Source: Spirosoma radiotolerans (GTDB taxonomy: Bacteria; Bacteroidota; Bacteroidia; Cytophagales; Spirosomataceae). Taken from it: 64,000 nucleotides of DNA. The position numbers were made by a program, and so were the translations under genes. The stretch is from positions 3,224,001 through 3,288,000 of the forward strand of contig NZ_CP010429.1 in NCBI RefSeq assembly GCF_000974425.1. Reading direction: 5' to 3'. The stretch's first letter is position 1, and the number at the start of each line of letters is the position of its first letter. This document shows, one piece after another, positions 15,139 through 24,462 of this stretch. The notes under the pieces were generated by a model. The model saw only the letters and a program-made list of their open reading frames with translations. It searched no databases and had not been told where the DNA came from.

Positions 15139-15745
15139 AAAAATTAAAGCCACTCAGTTGAGTGGCTTTTTTTATGTCGTTCAATCTATTTACCGGCCAT
15201 TTTTAATAGCTTATGCTAACCATTGCCTATACTTGCTTACCTTCAATTACTCGGCACAGCGCTTCTTTGCTTACTTGATGGGTTGGTACATGAGACAGTA
15301 TTGCCACTGGGCAAAGGCGAGCAAGGCAGGTATCCAGCCGATAGAACAAGGTTCTTTAAGGTTAACAAGTCAGCCTGCACAGTCAAATCGTACGTAAAGT
15401 TTATTGGATGACTAGTAACCTATGAAAATAGTTATTGACATTTAGCGCGATTCATTTCACAGGAGAGTTGGCCATAATTGATATATTCCAAGAACAATTA
15501 TAACCGAATTCATAATTAAGACCGTCTACTATTAAATTCCGGCAAAAGCGATTTTTGCCAAATTTTTTTAGTAGTATATTGCATGACTTTGTCACAAACG
15601 CCCGTCAGCCCGGCTACCATCTTCTGATTTAATTTATAGCCTGGGCTACCTTTTAATTTAGCTTTTCTCAATAATCGTCTCTGTTTTTTACGATTTTGGC
15701 AATCAAGATCTAGAAACAGCGACCTTACCCAACACTGTTACGACC
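15139..15745. other. Long intergenic region after tRNA-Lys
   Basis: These 607 bases separate the tRNA from gltB. The first 40 hold the tRNA terminator. The rest is AT-rich and has no recognised gene. Two overlapping short open frames (around 15104-15411) show no domain, no start context and mixed codon use. I looked for a direct repeat of the tRNA 3' end, which would mark an integrated element, and did not see one. The gltB promoter must lie here, but no clean TAnnTTTG was found (TGACTTTG near 15585 is one base off and lacks a spaced -33). Confidence 0.45.
15148..15174 (+). terminator. Rho-independent terminator of tRNA-Lys
   Basis: AGCCACTCA (15148-15156) and TGAGTGGCT (15159-15167) pair perfectly and are followed by seven T. 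Confidence 0.92.
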
Positions 15746-18700
15746 ATGTCTGATCAGGTTGACCAAACGGCGGGACTCTACCGCCCCGAGTTTGAACATG
15801 ATAACTGCGGTATCGGCTTTGTGGCCCATATCAAAGGCCGCAAGTCTCACAAAATTGTAGCGGATGCCCTCCAGATGCTTCGGCGTATGGAGCACCGGGG
15901 TGCCGTTGGTTCCGAGCCAAATTCTGGCGACGGTGCCGGGCTGCTTATCCAGATTCCGCACGAATTTTTTATTGATGAAACCCGCAAGCTCGGCGTTCAC
16001 TTACCACCCGCCCTCGAGTATGGCGTGGGGATGGTGTATTTTCCGAAAGACGTCTGGCTCCGTGAGGAATGCCGGGCAGTGCTGAACCGGAAAATGAAAA
16101 TGCTTGGTCTGGAGCTTCTTTGCTACCGGATTGTGCCGGTTAATAACAGTGACCTTGGCAACGGGTCCCGTTCGGCTGAACCGCAAATGGAGCAGGTATT
16201 TATCAAACGCCCGGCCGATGTTACCAACGCTGAAGACTTTGAGCGTAAACTGTACATTCTGCGTAATTACAGTACCCGCATCATTAATGAAACCATTGCC
16301 GGTGTAGATACATTTTACTTTTCGTCACTTTCGTGCCGCACAATTACCTATAAAGGTCAGTTAACGACCCTTCAGCTGGAACCCTACTTCCCGGACCTTC
16401 AGAATGAAGAGGTTGTTTCGGCGCTTGGCGTTGTCCATTCGCGCTTTTCGACCAATACGTTTCCATCGTGGAAACTAGCCCAGCCATTCCGGTACATTGC
16501 TCACAACGGTGAGATCAATACCGTGCGCGGCAACGTAAACTGGATGAAAGCCGCTGAAGGTCTCCTTGAGTCGGCCAAGTTTACGAAAGACGAAATGGAC
16601 ATGCTGCTGCCCATTTGCGATCAGCGTCAGTCCGACTCGGCAAACCTCGATAATGCCATTGAACTGCTTGTCATGAGCGGACGGTCGTTGCCGCACGTGA
16701 TGATGATGCTTGTTCCCGAAGCCTGGGATGGCAACGATCACATGGACCCCGTCCGGAAGGCGTTCTATGAATTTCACGCAGCACTGATTGAGCCCTGGGA
16801 TGGTCCGGCGTCAATTTCTTTCACGGATGGCCGCATTGTTGGAGCCACCCTCGACCGGAATGGCCTACGCCCATCGCGTTTCTGGGTGACCAACGACGAT
16901 ACTGTTATTATGGCCTCCGAGGTTGGGGTGCTCGATATTGATCCCGCCAAAGTGGTCTCTAAAGGTCGTCTGCAACCCGGCAAAATGTTCCTGGTCGATA
17001 TGGAACAGGGGCGGATTGTATCCGACGAAGAGATTAAAGAAGAAATATCGTCCCGCAAGCCCTATCAGGCATGGCTGGACGACAACAAAGTGCGGATTCA
17101 GGATCTGGAATCGCCCATTCGGACGTACAGTAACTACGATCCCGCAAAATTACTGCGGATGCAGCAGGCGTTCGGCTTCACATCTGAAGACCTGCGGATG
17201 ATTCTGGCGCCGATGGTGGAAACAGGGAAAGAAGCGCTTGGCTCTATGGGTACCGATGTGCCGCTGGCGGTGCTATCGGAACAGAGCCAGCACATGAGCC
17301 ACTATTTCAAACAGTTGTTCGCTCAAGTGACTAATCCACCGATTGACTCCATCCGCGAGCGGTCGATTATGTCGTTGATTTCGTTCGTTGGGGCAACGTA
17401 TAACCTTCTGAGCGAGTCGCCCAAGCATTGCCGTCAGGTGGAGCTGGATCAACCCGTATTGACGACGAAGGAGTTTGATAAACTTCGGTTCATTGATAAA
17501 CCTAACTTCCAGGCTAAAACCATCAACTGTTTATTTACAGCCGATGGGCAGGGAAAATCGTTAGAACGCGCTCTTGATCGTATTTGCCGGTATGCTGAAG
17601 ATGCAATTCAGGACGGGTATTCGATTCTGGTGCTATCCGACCGGGCTATCGACTCCAGCCACGCCCCGATTCCGTCGCTGCTGTCGACGTCTGCAATTCA
17701 CCACTACCTCATTCGTCAGGGATTACGGGGTAAGGTAGGTATTGTCGTTGAAGCGGGCGATGTTTGGGAAACACACCATGTGGCCACCCTTATCGGGTAT
17801 GGCGCGTCGGGAGTGAATCCGTACATGGCGTTTGAAACCATCGCCAATATGAAGGAGAAAGGGTTGCTACAGGTGGATTATGACCTGGATAAACTCTACA
17901 AGAATTACATCAAGGCCGTAAACGGCGAGCTACTCAAGATCTTCTCGAAGATGGGTATCTCTACCCTGCAATCATACCAGGGCGCGATGATTTTTGAGTG
18001 CCTCGGGTTGAACGAAGATGTCGTTAGCCGCTACTTTACGGGTACAGTATCGCGCATCGGCGGCATGGGTCTGGACGAAATTGCCCGCGAGATTCTAGTC
18101 CGTCACTGCGTGGCGTTCCCAGATATGCCGGTGTCGGCACCCCGACTGGAAGTAGGCGGTATTTATCAGTGGAAACAGCGGGGCGAAAAGCACATTTTCA
18201 ACCCGGACACTATCCACCTGCTTCAGCAATCGACGCAAAAGAACGATTACGCGATTTTCAAGAAATACTCCAAGCTGATTGACGATCAGTCGCAGAAAGC
18301 AATCACGCTGCGTGGTCTGCTGAAGTTTAAGAAGGGGGCCTCCGTTCCTCTGGAGGAAGTTGAGCCTATCGAAAGCATTTTCAAACGCTTCGCCACGGGA
18401 GCCATGTCCTTCGGTTCTATTTCATGGGAAGCGCACACCACCCTGGCCATTGCCATGAACCGCATCGGGGGCAAAAGCAATTCGGGCGAGGGTGGCGAAG
18501 ACGAGCTACGGTATACGCCCCTGGCCAATGGTGACAGCATGAATTCGGGTATTAAGCAGGTTGCCTCGGGGCGCTTTGGCGTAACGAGTTACTACCTGAC
18601 CAATGCGCGTGAGTTGCAGATTAAGATGGCGCAGGGCGCCAAACCCGGCGAAGGTGGTCAGTTACCTGGGTTTAAAGTCGATGACTGGATCGGCCGGACT

Positions 18701-20320
18701 CGCCACTCCACACCTGGTGTTGGCTTGATTTCGCCCCCTCCTCACCACGATATTTATTCGATTGAGGATTTGGCACAGCTTATTTCCGACCTCAAAAATG
18801 CCAACCGGGCTGCCCGTATTAGTGTCAAACTGGTGTCGGAAGCAGGCGTTGGTACCATTGCGGCTGGGGTGGCCAAAGCTCACGCCGATCACATCCTGAT
18901 CTCGGGTCACGATGGCGGTACGGGAGCCTCTCCCCTGTCGTCGATCCGCCACGCGGGTCTGCCGTGGGAACTGGGTCTGGCCGAAGCACACCAGACACTG
19001 GTTCGGAACAAGCTGCGTGGCCGTGTAACGGTGCAGGCTGATGGACAAATGCGCACTGGCCGTGATCTGGCGATTGCAGCCCTGCTAGGAGCCGAAGAAT
19101 TTGGTGTTGCCACGGCTGCACTGGTCGCAACGGGTTGTATCATGATGCGGAAATGCCATCTGAATACCTGCCCGGTGGGTGTAGCGACGCAGAACAAAGA
19201 ACTACGCGCGCTGTTTACAGGTAAGCCCGAGCACGTCGTTAATATGTTCACGTTCCTGGCTATGGAGCTGCGCGAAATTATGGCTGAGCTTGGCTTCCGC
19301 ACGATCAACGAAATGGTTGGTCAGGCACAGATGCTTGAGGTTCGCGATAATCTTCCACACTGGAAATACAAAAGGGTAAACCTGAATGCTCTGCTCTACA
19401 AAGAACCGACGAACCTCGATGTAGCGCTCTACAAGCAGGAAGAACAGAATCACTATCTGGACGACGTCCTCGACCGGAAACTGATTGAGGTAGCGCAACC
19501 AGCACTGTCCTCTGCCGAATCGGTTTATGGTGAATTTACCGTACAAAATATCGACCGAAGCATTGGCACTATGTTGTCCAATGAAATCTCGAAAGTGTAT
19601 GGCGGCCCTGGCCTACCCGACAGTACGATTCATATCAAACTGCGGGGAACCGCCGGTCAGAGCTTTGGTGCTTTCGCGACGGCCGGTATCAAACTGGAAC
19701 TTGAAGGCGATGCCAATGACTACTTTGGGAAGGGACTTTGTGGCGCTCAGTTGATTGTCTATCCCGACCGGACTGCTCAGTTCAAACCGGAAGAGAACAG
19801 CATCGTCGGTAACGTGACATTCTACGGAGCCACCTCGGGCGAAGCTTTCATTCGGGGAATGGCGGGCGAACGGTTCTGCGTCCGTAACTCCGGTGCTAAA
19901 GTTGTGGTGGAAGGCGTGGGCGATCACGGCCTCGAATACATGACGGGTGGGCTGGCCATCATTCTGGGACAAACGGGCCGCAATTTTGCTGCTGGTATGT
20001 CGGGTGGTGTGGCCTATGTTTACGATCAGGACGGCACCTTCGCGTCGAAAGTAAATCCCGAAATGGTGAACCTGGAGCAGCTCACCGGCGAAGATCAGGG
20101 CATCATCCGCGAATACGTCGAGAAGCACTTCCAGTACACGACCAGCAATGTTGCGCTCGCTCTTCTTGAGAACTGGAACGAGCAAATCCATCGGTTTGTG
20201 AAGGTCATGCCCGGCGATTTCAGCAAAGCGCTGGCCGGACGCGGCATCTCACTGGCAGAACAGATTCGTGATAAGAACATTGTGTATCAGGATATAACGG
20301 TTGATGTGACGCAGGGGTAA
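15746..20320 (+). CDS. gltB: Glutamate synthase, large (alpha) subunit
   Basis: This 1524-aa enzyme transfers the amide of glutamine to 2-oxoglutarate, giving two glutamates. Domains appear in order. The N-terminal class II amidotransferase has its nucleophile at Cys21 (H-D-N-C-G-I-G-F), so the first 20 residues form a cleaved propeptide. A central domain is followed by the FMN-binding synthase barrel (about 830-1220; S-G-E-G-G-E-D and P-G-E-G-G-Q-L-P). The 3Fe-4S ligands lie in G-C-I-M-M-R-K-C-H-L-N-T-C-P-V-G. The C-terminal GxGxG beta-helix (about 1250-1490) has repeated G-G-x-G motifs. Length is normal. gltD follows 206 bases downstream on the same strand, so the two subunits are co-oriented and probably co-expressed. 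Confidence 0.97.
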   Translation: MSDQVDQTAGLYRPEFEHDNCGIGFVAHIKGRKSHKIVADALQMLRRMEHRGAVGSEPNSGDGAGLLIQIPHEFFIDETRKLGVHLPPALEYGVGMVYFPKDVWLREECRAVLNRKMKMLGLELLCYRIVPVNNSDLGNGSRSAEPQMEQVFIKRPADVTNAEDFERKLYILRNYSTRIINETIAGVDTFYFSSLSCRTITYKGQLTTLQLEPYFPDLQNEEVVSALGVVHSRFSTNTFPSWKLAQPFRYIAHNGEINTVRGNVNWMKAAEGLLESAKFTKDEMDMLLPICDQRQSDSANLDNAIELLVMSGRSLPHVMMMLVPEAWDGNDHMDPVRKAFYEFHAALIEPWDGPASISFTDGRIVGATLDRNGLRPSRFWVTNDDTVIMASEVGVLDIDPAKVVSKGRLQPGKMFLVDMEQGRIVSDEEIKEEISSRKPYQAWLDDNKVRIQDLESPIRTYSNYDPAKLLRMQQAFGFTSEDLRMILAPMVETGKEALGSMGTDVPLAVLSEQSQHMSHYFKQLFAQVTNPPIDSIRERSIMSLISFVGATYNLLSESPKHCRQVELDQPVLTTKEFDKLRFIDKPNFQAKTINCLFTADGQGKSLERALDRICRYAEDAIQDGYSILVLSDRAIDSSHAPIPSLLSTSAIHHYLIRQGLRGKVGIVVEAGDVWETHHVATLIGYGASGVNPYMAFETIANMKEKGLLQVDYDLDKLYKNYIKAVNGELLKIFSKMGISTLQSYQGAMIFECLGLNEDVVSRYFTGTVSRIGGMGLDEIAREILVRHCVAFPDMPVSAPRLEVGGIYQWKQRGEKHIFNPDTIHLLQQSTQKNDYAIFKKYSKLIDDQSQKAITLRGLLKFKKGASVPLEEVEPIESIFKRFATGAMSFGSISWEAHTTLAIAMNRIGGKSNSGEGGEDELRYTPLANGDSMNSGIKQVASGRFGVTSYYLTNARELQIKMAQGAKPGEGGQLPGFKVDDWIGRTRHSTPGVGLISPPPHHDIYSIEDLAQLISDLKNANRAARISVKLVSEAGVGTIAAGVAKAHADHILISGHDGGTGASPLSSIRHAGLPWELGLAEAHQTLVRNKLRGRVTVQADGQMRTGRDLAIAALLGAEEFGVATAALVATGCIMMRKCHLNTCPVGVATQNKELRALFTGKPEHVVNMFTFLAMELREIMAELGFRTINEMVGQAQMLEVRDNLPHWKYKRVNLNALLYKEPTNLDVALYKQEEQNHYLDDVLDRKLIEVAQPALSSAESVYGEFTVQNIDRSIGTMLSNEISKVYGGPGLPDSTIHIKLRGTAGQSFGAFATAGIKLELEGDANDYFGKGLCGAQLIVYPDRTAQFKPEENSIVGNVTFYGATSGEAFIRGMAGERFCVRNSGAKVVVEGVGDHGLEYMTGGLAIILGQTGRNFAAGMSGGVAYVYDQDGTFASKVNPEMVNLEQLTGEDQGIIREYVEKHFQYTTSNVALALLENWNEQIHRFVKVMPGDFSKALAGRGISLAEQIRDKNIVYQDITVDVTQG

Positions 20321-20526
20321 GTTGAGTTCGTTACCGCAGATGGTAAGACAATTGCGGTAGAAACACGCTCGCAAAGCCAAATCAAAAAAATCAACCAGGC
20401 GAAAGCAATCCTGCATGTTCCAGAAATGGAATTACACCCTTAAAAAGGCTTTTAAAAACATTAGGACGCATTACCAGGATATGATGTTCCATCGAAAGGA
20501 ACGTTAGAAACTGCCCGATACACAAG

Positions 20527-22017
20527 ATGGGAAAACCTACCGGATTTTTAGAATTTACGCGTGAACTACCCAAAAAGCGCGACCCGCAGCAGCGGATTCA
20601 TGATTATAAGGAAATTGAGGTTCCGTTTTCTGAACAGGACTCGCAGCGGCAGGCCGCGCGGTGTATGGACTGCGGTACCCCTTTCTGCCATAGCGGCTGT
20701 CCACTGGGAAATATAATTCCTGAGTTCAACGACGCGGTCTACGAACAGAACTGGGCCTATGCCTACGAGATTCTGGCTACGACCAATAACTTTCCTGAGT
20801 TTACAGGACGTATTTGCCCCGCACCCTGCGAAGCGTCGTGTGTATTAGGCATCAATAAACCACCCGTTGCCATTGAGTTCATTGAGAAATCAATTGCCGA
20901 AGTGGCCTTTGAACGTGGCTACGTGACGCCCAAACCACCCAAAGAGCGTACGGGAAAACAGATCGCCGTTGTGGGTTCCGGACCTGCCGGGCTGGCGGCT
21001 GCTTCTCAATTAAATAAAGCCGGTCATACGGTAACTGTTTTTGAACGGGCCGATCAGATTGGTGGCCTGCTACGCTACGGTATCCCTGATTTCAAACTGG
21101 AAAAATGGACCATCGACCGCCGATTGGCCGTTATGGAAGCCGAAGGCATCATGTTTAAAACCGGCGTTAACGTGGGTGTGCATCTGAAAGCCAACGACTT
21201 GCTGGATCAGTTCGATCTGATCATGCTCACCGGTGGGTCGACCGTACCGCGTGACTTACCAATTCCTGGCCGTAACCTGAAAGGTATTTACCCGGCGATG
21301 GAATTCCTGAGCCAGCAGAATAAGCGCAATGCGAACCTGCCCGTTGAAGTCGATCACCAGGGGCAGAAATATGGTGATGGCGAATTGCTGGCCACCGGCA
21401 AAAATGTTGTTGTCATTGGCGGGGGCGACACGGGGTCCGACTGTGTAGGTACGTCGAACCGGCATGGGGCAACGAGCGTGACGCAAATTGAACTGATGCC
21501 AATGCCGCCGAAAGACCGGGCAGAAAACACTCCCTGGCCCAACTGGCCAATGATGCTACGCACCAGCACCTCCCATGAGGAAGGCTGCGACCGTCACTGG
21601 TCAATCAATACGAAAGAATTTGTTGGCGATGAGCAGGGTAACCTGAAAGCGCTGCGGATTGTGGACCTGACCTGGAAGAATGAAAACGGTCGGATGCAGA
21701 TGGTTGAACTACCCGGATCGGAGCGCGAAATTCCCTGCGAACTGGCTCTCCTGGCCGCGGGTTTCCTGCATCCACAACACAACGGCCTGCTCGACGATCT
21801 TGGTCTGGAATATGACGAGCGAGGCAACGTAAAAGCCACGAATTATCAATCCTTAAGCAATCCTAAAGTTTTTGCTGCGGGCGACATGCGTCGGGGTCAA
21901 TCCTTGGTCGTATGGGCGATCTCGGAAGGCCGTGAAGCCGCCCGTGCCGCCGACTGCTACCTGATGGGCGAAACCAGGCTCGAAGCCAAAGCCGTTTCGA
22001 TGATTGCGGTAGAGTAG
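20527..22017 (+). CDS. gltD: Glutamate synthase, small (beta) subunit
   Basis: This 496-aa flavoprotein passes electrons from NADPH to the large subunit. The N-terminal domain holds cysteines for two 4Fe-4S clusters: C-M-D-C-G-T-P-F-C-H-S-G-C-P, then C-P-A-P-C-E-A-S-C. FAD binding is at G-S-G-P-A-G-L-A-A-A (~148-157), and the NADPH site at G-G-G-D-T-G-S-D-C (~298-306). A second FAD contact is at A-A-G-D-M-R-R-G-Q-S-L-V-V-W-A near the C-terminus. Length and motifs are complete. A terminator follows at 22068-22098. Confidence 0.97.
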   Translation: MGKPTGFLEFTRELPKKRDPQQRIHDYKEIEVPFSEQDSQRQAARCMDCGTPFCHSGCPLGNIIPEFNDAVYEQNWAYAYEILATTNNFPEFTGRICPAPCEASCVLGINKPPVAIEFIEKSIAEVAFERGYVTPKPPKERTGKQIAVVGSGPAGLAAASQLNKAGHTVTVFERADQIGGLLRYGIPDFKLEKWTIDRRLAVMEAEGIMFKTGVNVGVHLKANDLLDQFDLIMLTGGSTVPRDLPIPGRNLKGIYPAMEFLSQQNKRNANLPVEVDHQGQKYGDGELLATGKNVVVIGGGDTGSDCVGTSNRHGATSVTQIELMPMPPKDRAENTPWPNWPMMLRTSTSHEEGCDRHWSINTKEFVGDEQGNLKALRIVDLTWKNENGRMQMVELPGSEREIPCELALLAAGFLHPQHNGLLDDLGLEYDERGNVKATNYQSLSNPKVFAAGDMRRGQSLVVWAISEGREAARAADCYLMGETRLEAKAVSMIAVE

Positions 22018-22067
22018 TCAATAAGCCGTTTCGATTGGACTAAATCGTACGTTATTAATAATTATGA

Positions 22068-22098
22068 AGCCCGGTATCCTTCGATATCGGGCTTTTTT
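22068..22098 (+). terminator. Rho-independent terminator of gltBD
   Basis: AGCCCGGTAT pairs with ATATCGGGCT (one G-T pair) around a 6-base loop and is followed by TTTTTTAT. Confidence 0.85.
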
Positions 22099-22140
22099 AT
22101 GGGATTCAGATTGGAAAATCGTCTTGCTTCAAGCGAACGC

Positions 22141-22431
22141 TTAACTACCAGCTAACGGTGTTCCGAAGATGCCAACAGCCAGTTCGATCCAGATGAGAAC
22201 AAGCATGAGCAGGATTACCCCACAAATGGCAATTCGGTAATTTACTCTCTTTACATTTCTAATCACTAACTCACACAACAGTCCCGTGCCAAGCAGTAAA
22301 ACGCCAGCCACGATAAAATCGAAAGGGCTCCAGTTCACCTCAGGAGTGAATTGCATCGCAATTAGTGGTACAGACAATACAAGCGCTACCGTGAGCACAA
22401 TGCCGATCAGTCTTTTGTTTTGAAGAAGCAT
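22141..22431 (-). CDS. Small three-helix membrane protein, unknown
   Basis: This 96-aa protein is almost entirely membrane. It has three hydrophobic helices, at about residues 7-27, 38-58 and 66-88, joined by short charged loops (R-N-V-K-R-V-N). No motif identifies it. Codon use and a plausible ATG support a real gene. It lies alone between the convergent gltD terminator and a divergent gap before DUF2461. I cannot assign a function. Confidence 0.55.
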   Translation of the reverse strand: MLLQNKRLIGIVLTVALVLSVPLIAMQFTPEVNWSPFDFIVAGVLLLGTGLLCELVIRNVKRVNYRIAICGVILLMLVLIWIELAVGIFGTPLAGS

Positions 22432-22583
22432 AACCGTATTTCTTTATAGTAAAAAGTTCATGGAACAAATGTAATATAAAGTACTTTGTATTTCAAAGTG
22501 AATGAGTAAAAAACTTTTGGAAGCTCATTCTTCCTTAAAATTCAGCAGGAATATGTTACTCAAAATCGGCTAACCGCTGGGCT

Positions 22584-23294
22584 CTATAACGTCACTGGTT
22601 CTTCTTTTTCGTCGAAAAACAGGTAGTTCAATAAGTCACAGTAGGGCTTTATGATGCGGGAGCCGCGTACAATTTCATCGGCAAAACTAGGCTTGAGTAC
22701 CTCTTTGTCCGTAAACCGGTGCATGAAGAACAACTCCTTCCGGCGTAGCAATGCGATTTCCGGATGGTCGGCTGGGTATCCTTTGGGGGTCGTTTTCATG
22801 ACCTCTCCCGATGCCTCCGGGAAGTAGGCGTTGAATTCCTCAGCCTCAATGATCGTCTTCAGTTCCTCAACATTGTAATCTACTTCCTGCCGAAACTTGG
22901 CGAGATTGGCAGGAGTTGGCTGCCACATTCCCGCACCGAGAAACGATTGGTTGCCCGGCTGAATGTGTACGTAATAATCAATCCGACCCGAATGCCGGCC
23001 ACCGGGTCCAATGGCAAACGCCAGGTTGGATTTATATGGAGCCTTATCTTTTGAAAAGCGAACGTCGCGATTAATCCGAAAAATACAGTCTTTTACAGCC
23101 GTGTTGGCCAGTGGTTCGAAGGGGCTTAATCCCGCCAGGACCCGCTCTACTACGCCACAAAGTTCGGCTTTGGCCGCATCATAACGAGGTCGGTTGGCCT
23201 GAAACCATTCCCGATTATTGTTTTGAACGAGTTCGCACATGAACTCCAGTGTAGGCGCCGTAAAGGCGGCTTTTGAAGAAGGCTTTGTTGTCAT
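22584..23294 (-). CDS. DUF2461 protein
   Basis: This 236-aa soluble protein matches DUF2461 in layout. It starts with F-M-C-E-L-V-Q-N-N-N-R-E-W-F-Q-A-N-R-P-R-Y, then F-R-I-N-R-D-V-R-F-S-K-D-K-A-P-Y-K-S-N. It continues with Y-Y-V-H-I-Q-P-G-N-Q-S-F-L-G-A-G-M-W-Q-P, then T-P-K-G-Y-P-A-D-H-P-E-I-A-L-L-R-R-K. The family is widespread and conserved but without an assigned activity. The open frame reaches 23372, but those residues lie within the hairpin at 23321-23397. I place the start at the ATG of M-T-T-K-P-S-S. Confidence 0.9.
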   Translation of the reverse strand: MTTKPSSKAAFTAPTLEFMCELVQNNNREWFQANRPRYDAAKAELCGVVERVLAGLSPFEPLANTAVKDCIFRINRDVRFSKDKAPYKSNLAFAIGPGGRHSGRIDYYVHIQPGNQSFLGAGMWQPTPANLAKFRQEVDYNVEELKTIIEAEEFNAYFPEASGEVMKTTPKGYPADHPEIALLRRKELFFMHRFTDKEVLKPSFADEIVRGSRIIKPYCDLLNYLFFDEKEEPVTL

Positions 23295-23320
23295 AACTAA
23301 CCAAAGATAGGCAAAAACGG

Positions 23321-23397
23321 TATTCGGTTTACCGTTAACGGTTGGCTGACGCGTGAATTTCCAATGCATCAACCAACCGTTAACGGTAAACCGAATA
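23321..23397. repeat. Heptad NGGTTTA hairpin, perfect 25-bp arms
   Basis: Arms 23321-23345 and 23373-23397 are perfectly complementary around a 27-base loop. Reading from 23325, the left arm is the heptamers CGGTTTA, CCGTTAA, CGGTTGG. The element occupies most of the 115-base gap between the AraC-type gene stop (23410) and the DUF2461 start (23294). There is no T-tract. Confidence 0.93.
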
Positions 23398-23409
23398 CTA
23401 TAAACCTTC

Positions 23410-24345
23410 TTAGTTCAGTCCAAAAAGTTGCCGTTTAAACTGCCGGGGGCAGATGTGCTCGATGGAGCGAAAGGCATTGCTAAAGTGGGTCAGGCTATTG
23501 AAGCCCGATTCGTAGCAAGCATCACTGATCGTTTTGGTCGGATTGCTCAAAATAGCTTTCGACAGTTGAATACGCTCACTTAGAATAAATTGGGCTGGTG
23601 ATACGCCCAGTTCACTCTTGAAAAGTCGGAAGAAGTGCGATTTGGACAGGCAGGCTTTATCACTCAAGTCTTCGACCGATAAGGCACGGGTGAGATTTTC
23701 CCGAATATAGGTTACGACATACGCCAAGCGATTCGTATTGATATGTTGACTTGTTTGCTGAAGCAGTCCCGTTCGAACCTGGGTTTGCGAAAGCCGGACA
23801 ATCAGCTCCCGCAGGGTATTTTTGATAAAGAAGGGTTTAAATGGGTTATTTTCCCGAAAAAGCCGAATGAGTTTATCGGTGAGCGAGCTGATTTCAGGAT
23901 CGTTTTGAAGGAGGTAATTTTCAACGTCCAGTTGCCATTCATTAGCCGTTTCAACCCGGGGAACCTGTTCATTGAGTTCGGCAATGGTTTCGCGGATGAA
24001 CTCATCGGAAATCGTCAGGGCCAGACAACGCGTCGGCTCGTCAGTGGTTGCGTCGGGGAAGTCAATTTGCATCAGCCGATCAGATGGCAGCAACAACGAC
24101 TCGCCGGGTTGGTAATTGAACGGCTCCATCTCGCGAAGGTGCATCACTTTACGTCCGCTCAGCATGCTTGTCATAACGGGGGCATTGAACCGCAACTGAA
24201 TTAAGTGTGCTTGCTGAAACGTCTCATACAAATGTAATTCAGCCGAATCGTGGCTTAGCGTCAGTTTATTCTCTACCAGCGTGTCTAATCGGTTGCCCCA
24301 CGCGCTAACCGCTTCGTTCTTCACTACTTTTCCTGTCTGTCTCAT
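23410..24345 (-). CDS. AraC-family transcriptional regulator
   Basis: This 311-aa protein has an N-terminal effector domain of the AraC N-domain type (E-L-H-L-Y-E-T, P-G-E-S-L-L-L-P) and a C-terminal pair of helix-turn-helix motifs. The first HTH reads L-S-V-E-D-L-S-D-K-A-C-L-S-K-S-H-F-F-R-L-F-K. The second is I-S-D-A-C-Y-E-S-G-F-N-S-L-T-H-F-S-N-A-F. It is transcribed divergently from the aldehyde dehydrogenase gene 117 bases away, the usual position for its activator. The effector is probably an aldehyde, alcohol or aromatic precursor. Confidence 0.92.
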   Translation of the reverse strand: MRQTGKVVKNEAVSAWGNRLDTLVENKLTLSHDSAELHLYETFQQAHLIQLRFNAPVMTSMLSGRKVMHLREMEPFNYQPGESLLLPSDRLMQIDFPDATTDEPTRCLALTISDEFIRETIAELNEQVPRVETANEWQLDVENYLLQNDPEISSLTDKLIRLFRENNPFKPFFIKNTLRELIVRLSQTQVRTGLLQQTSQHINTNRLAYVVTYIRENLTRALSVEDLSDKACLSKSHFFRLFKSELGVSPAQFILSERIQLSKAILSNPTKTISDACYESGFNSLTHFSNAFRSIEHICPRQFKRQLFGLN

Positions 24346-24462
24346 ACCAGTAGCAAATGATAGGATTACGTAAGTTTATGAGAGAATAACGCAACTAAAC
24401 TTGTACAATTTCGGCAAAATTTGTGAAGAAGCTAATTAATCACAAAAAACCTTTTTTCAGCC

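Noticed and set aside
15104-15411. Overlapping short open frames after tRNA-Lys
   Set aside because: Neither has a known domain, a promoter or gene-like codon use; one begins inside the tRNA. No gene is called.
15063-15745. Possible integrated element at the tRNA-Lys 3' end
   Set aside because: There is no integrase and no visible direct repeat of the tRNA 3' end in the following 600 bases.
18662-20191. Several long minus-strand frames inside gltB
   Set aside because: They are antisense shadows of a gene with fully recognised domains.
23295-23372. N-terminal extension of the DUF2461 frame
   Set aside because: It runs into the perfect 25-bp NGGTTTA hairpin; the conserved domain begins after ATG 23294.
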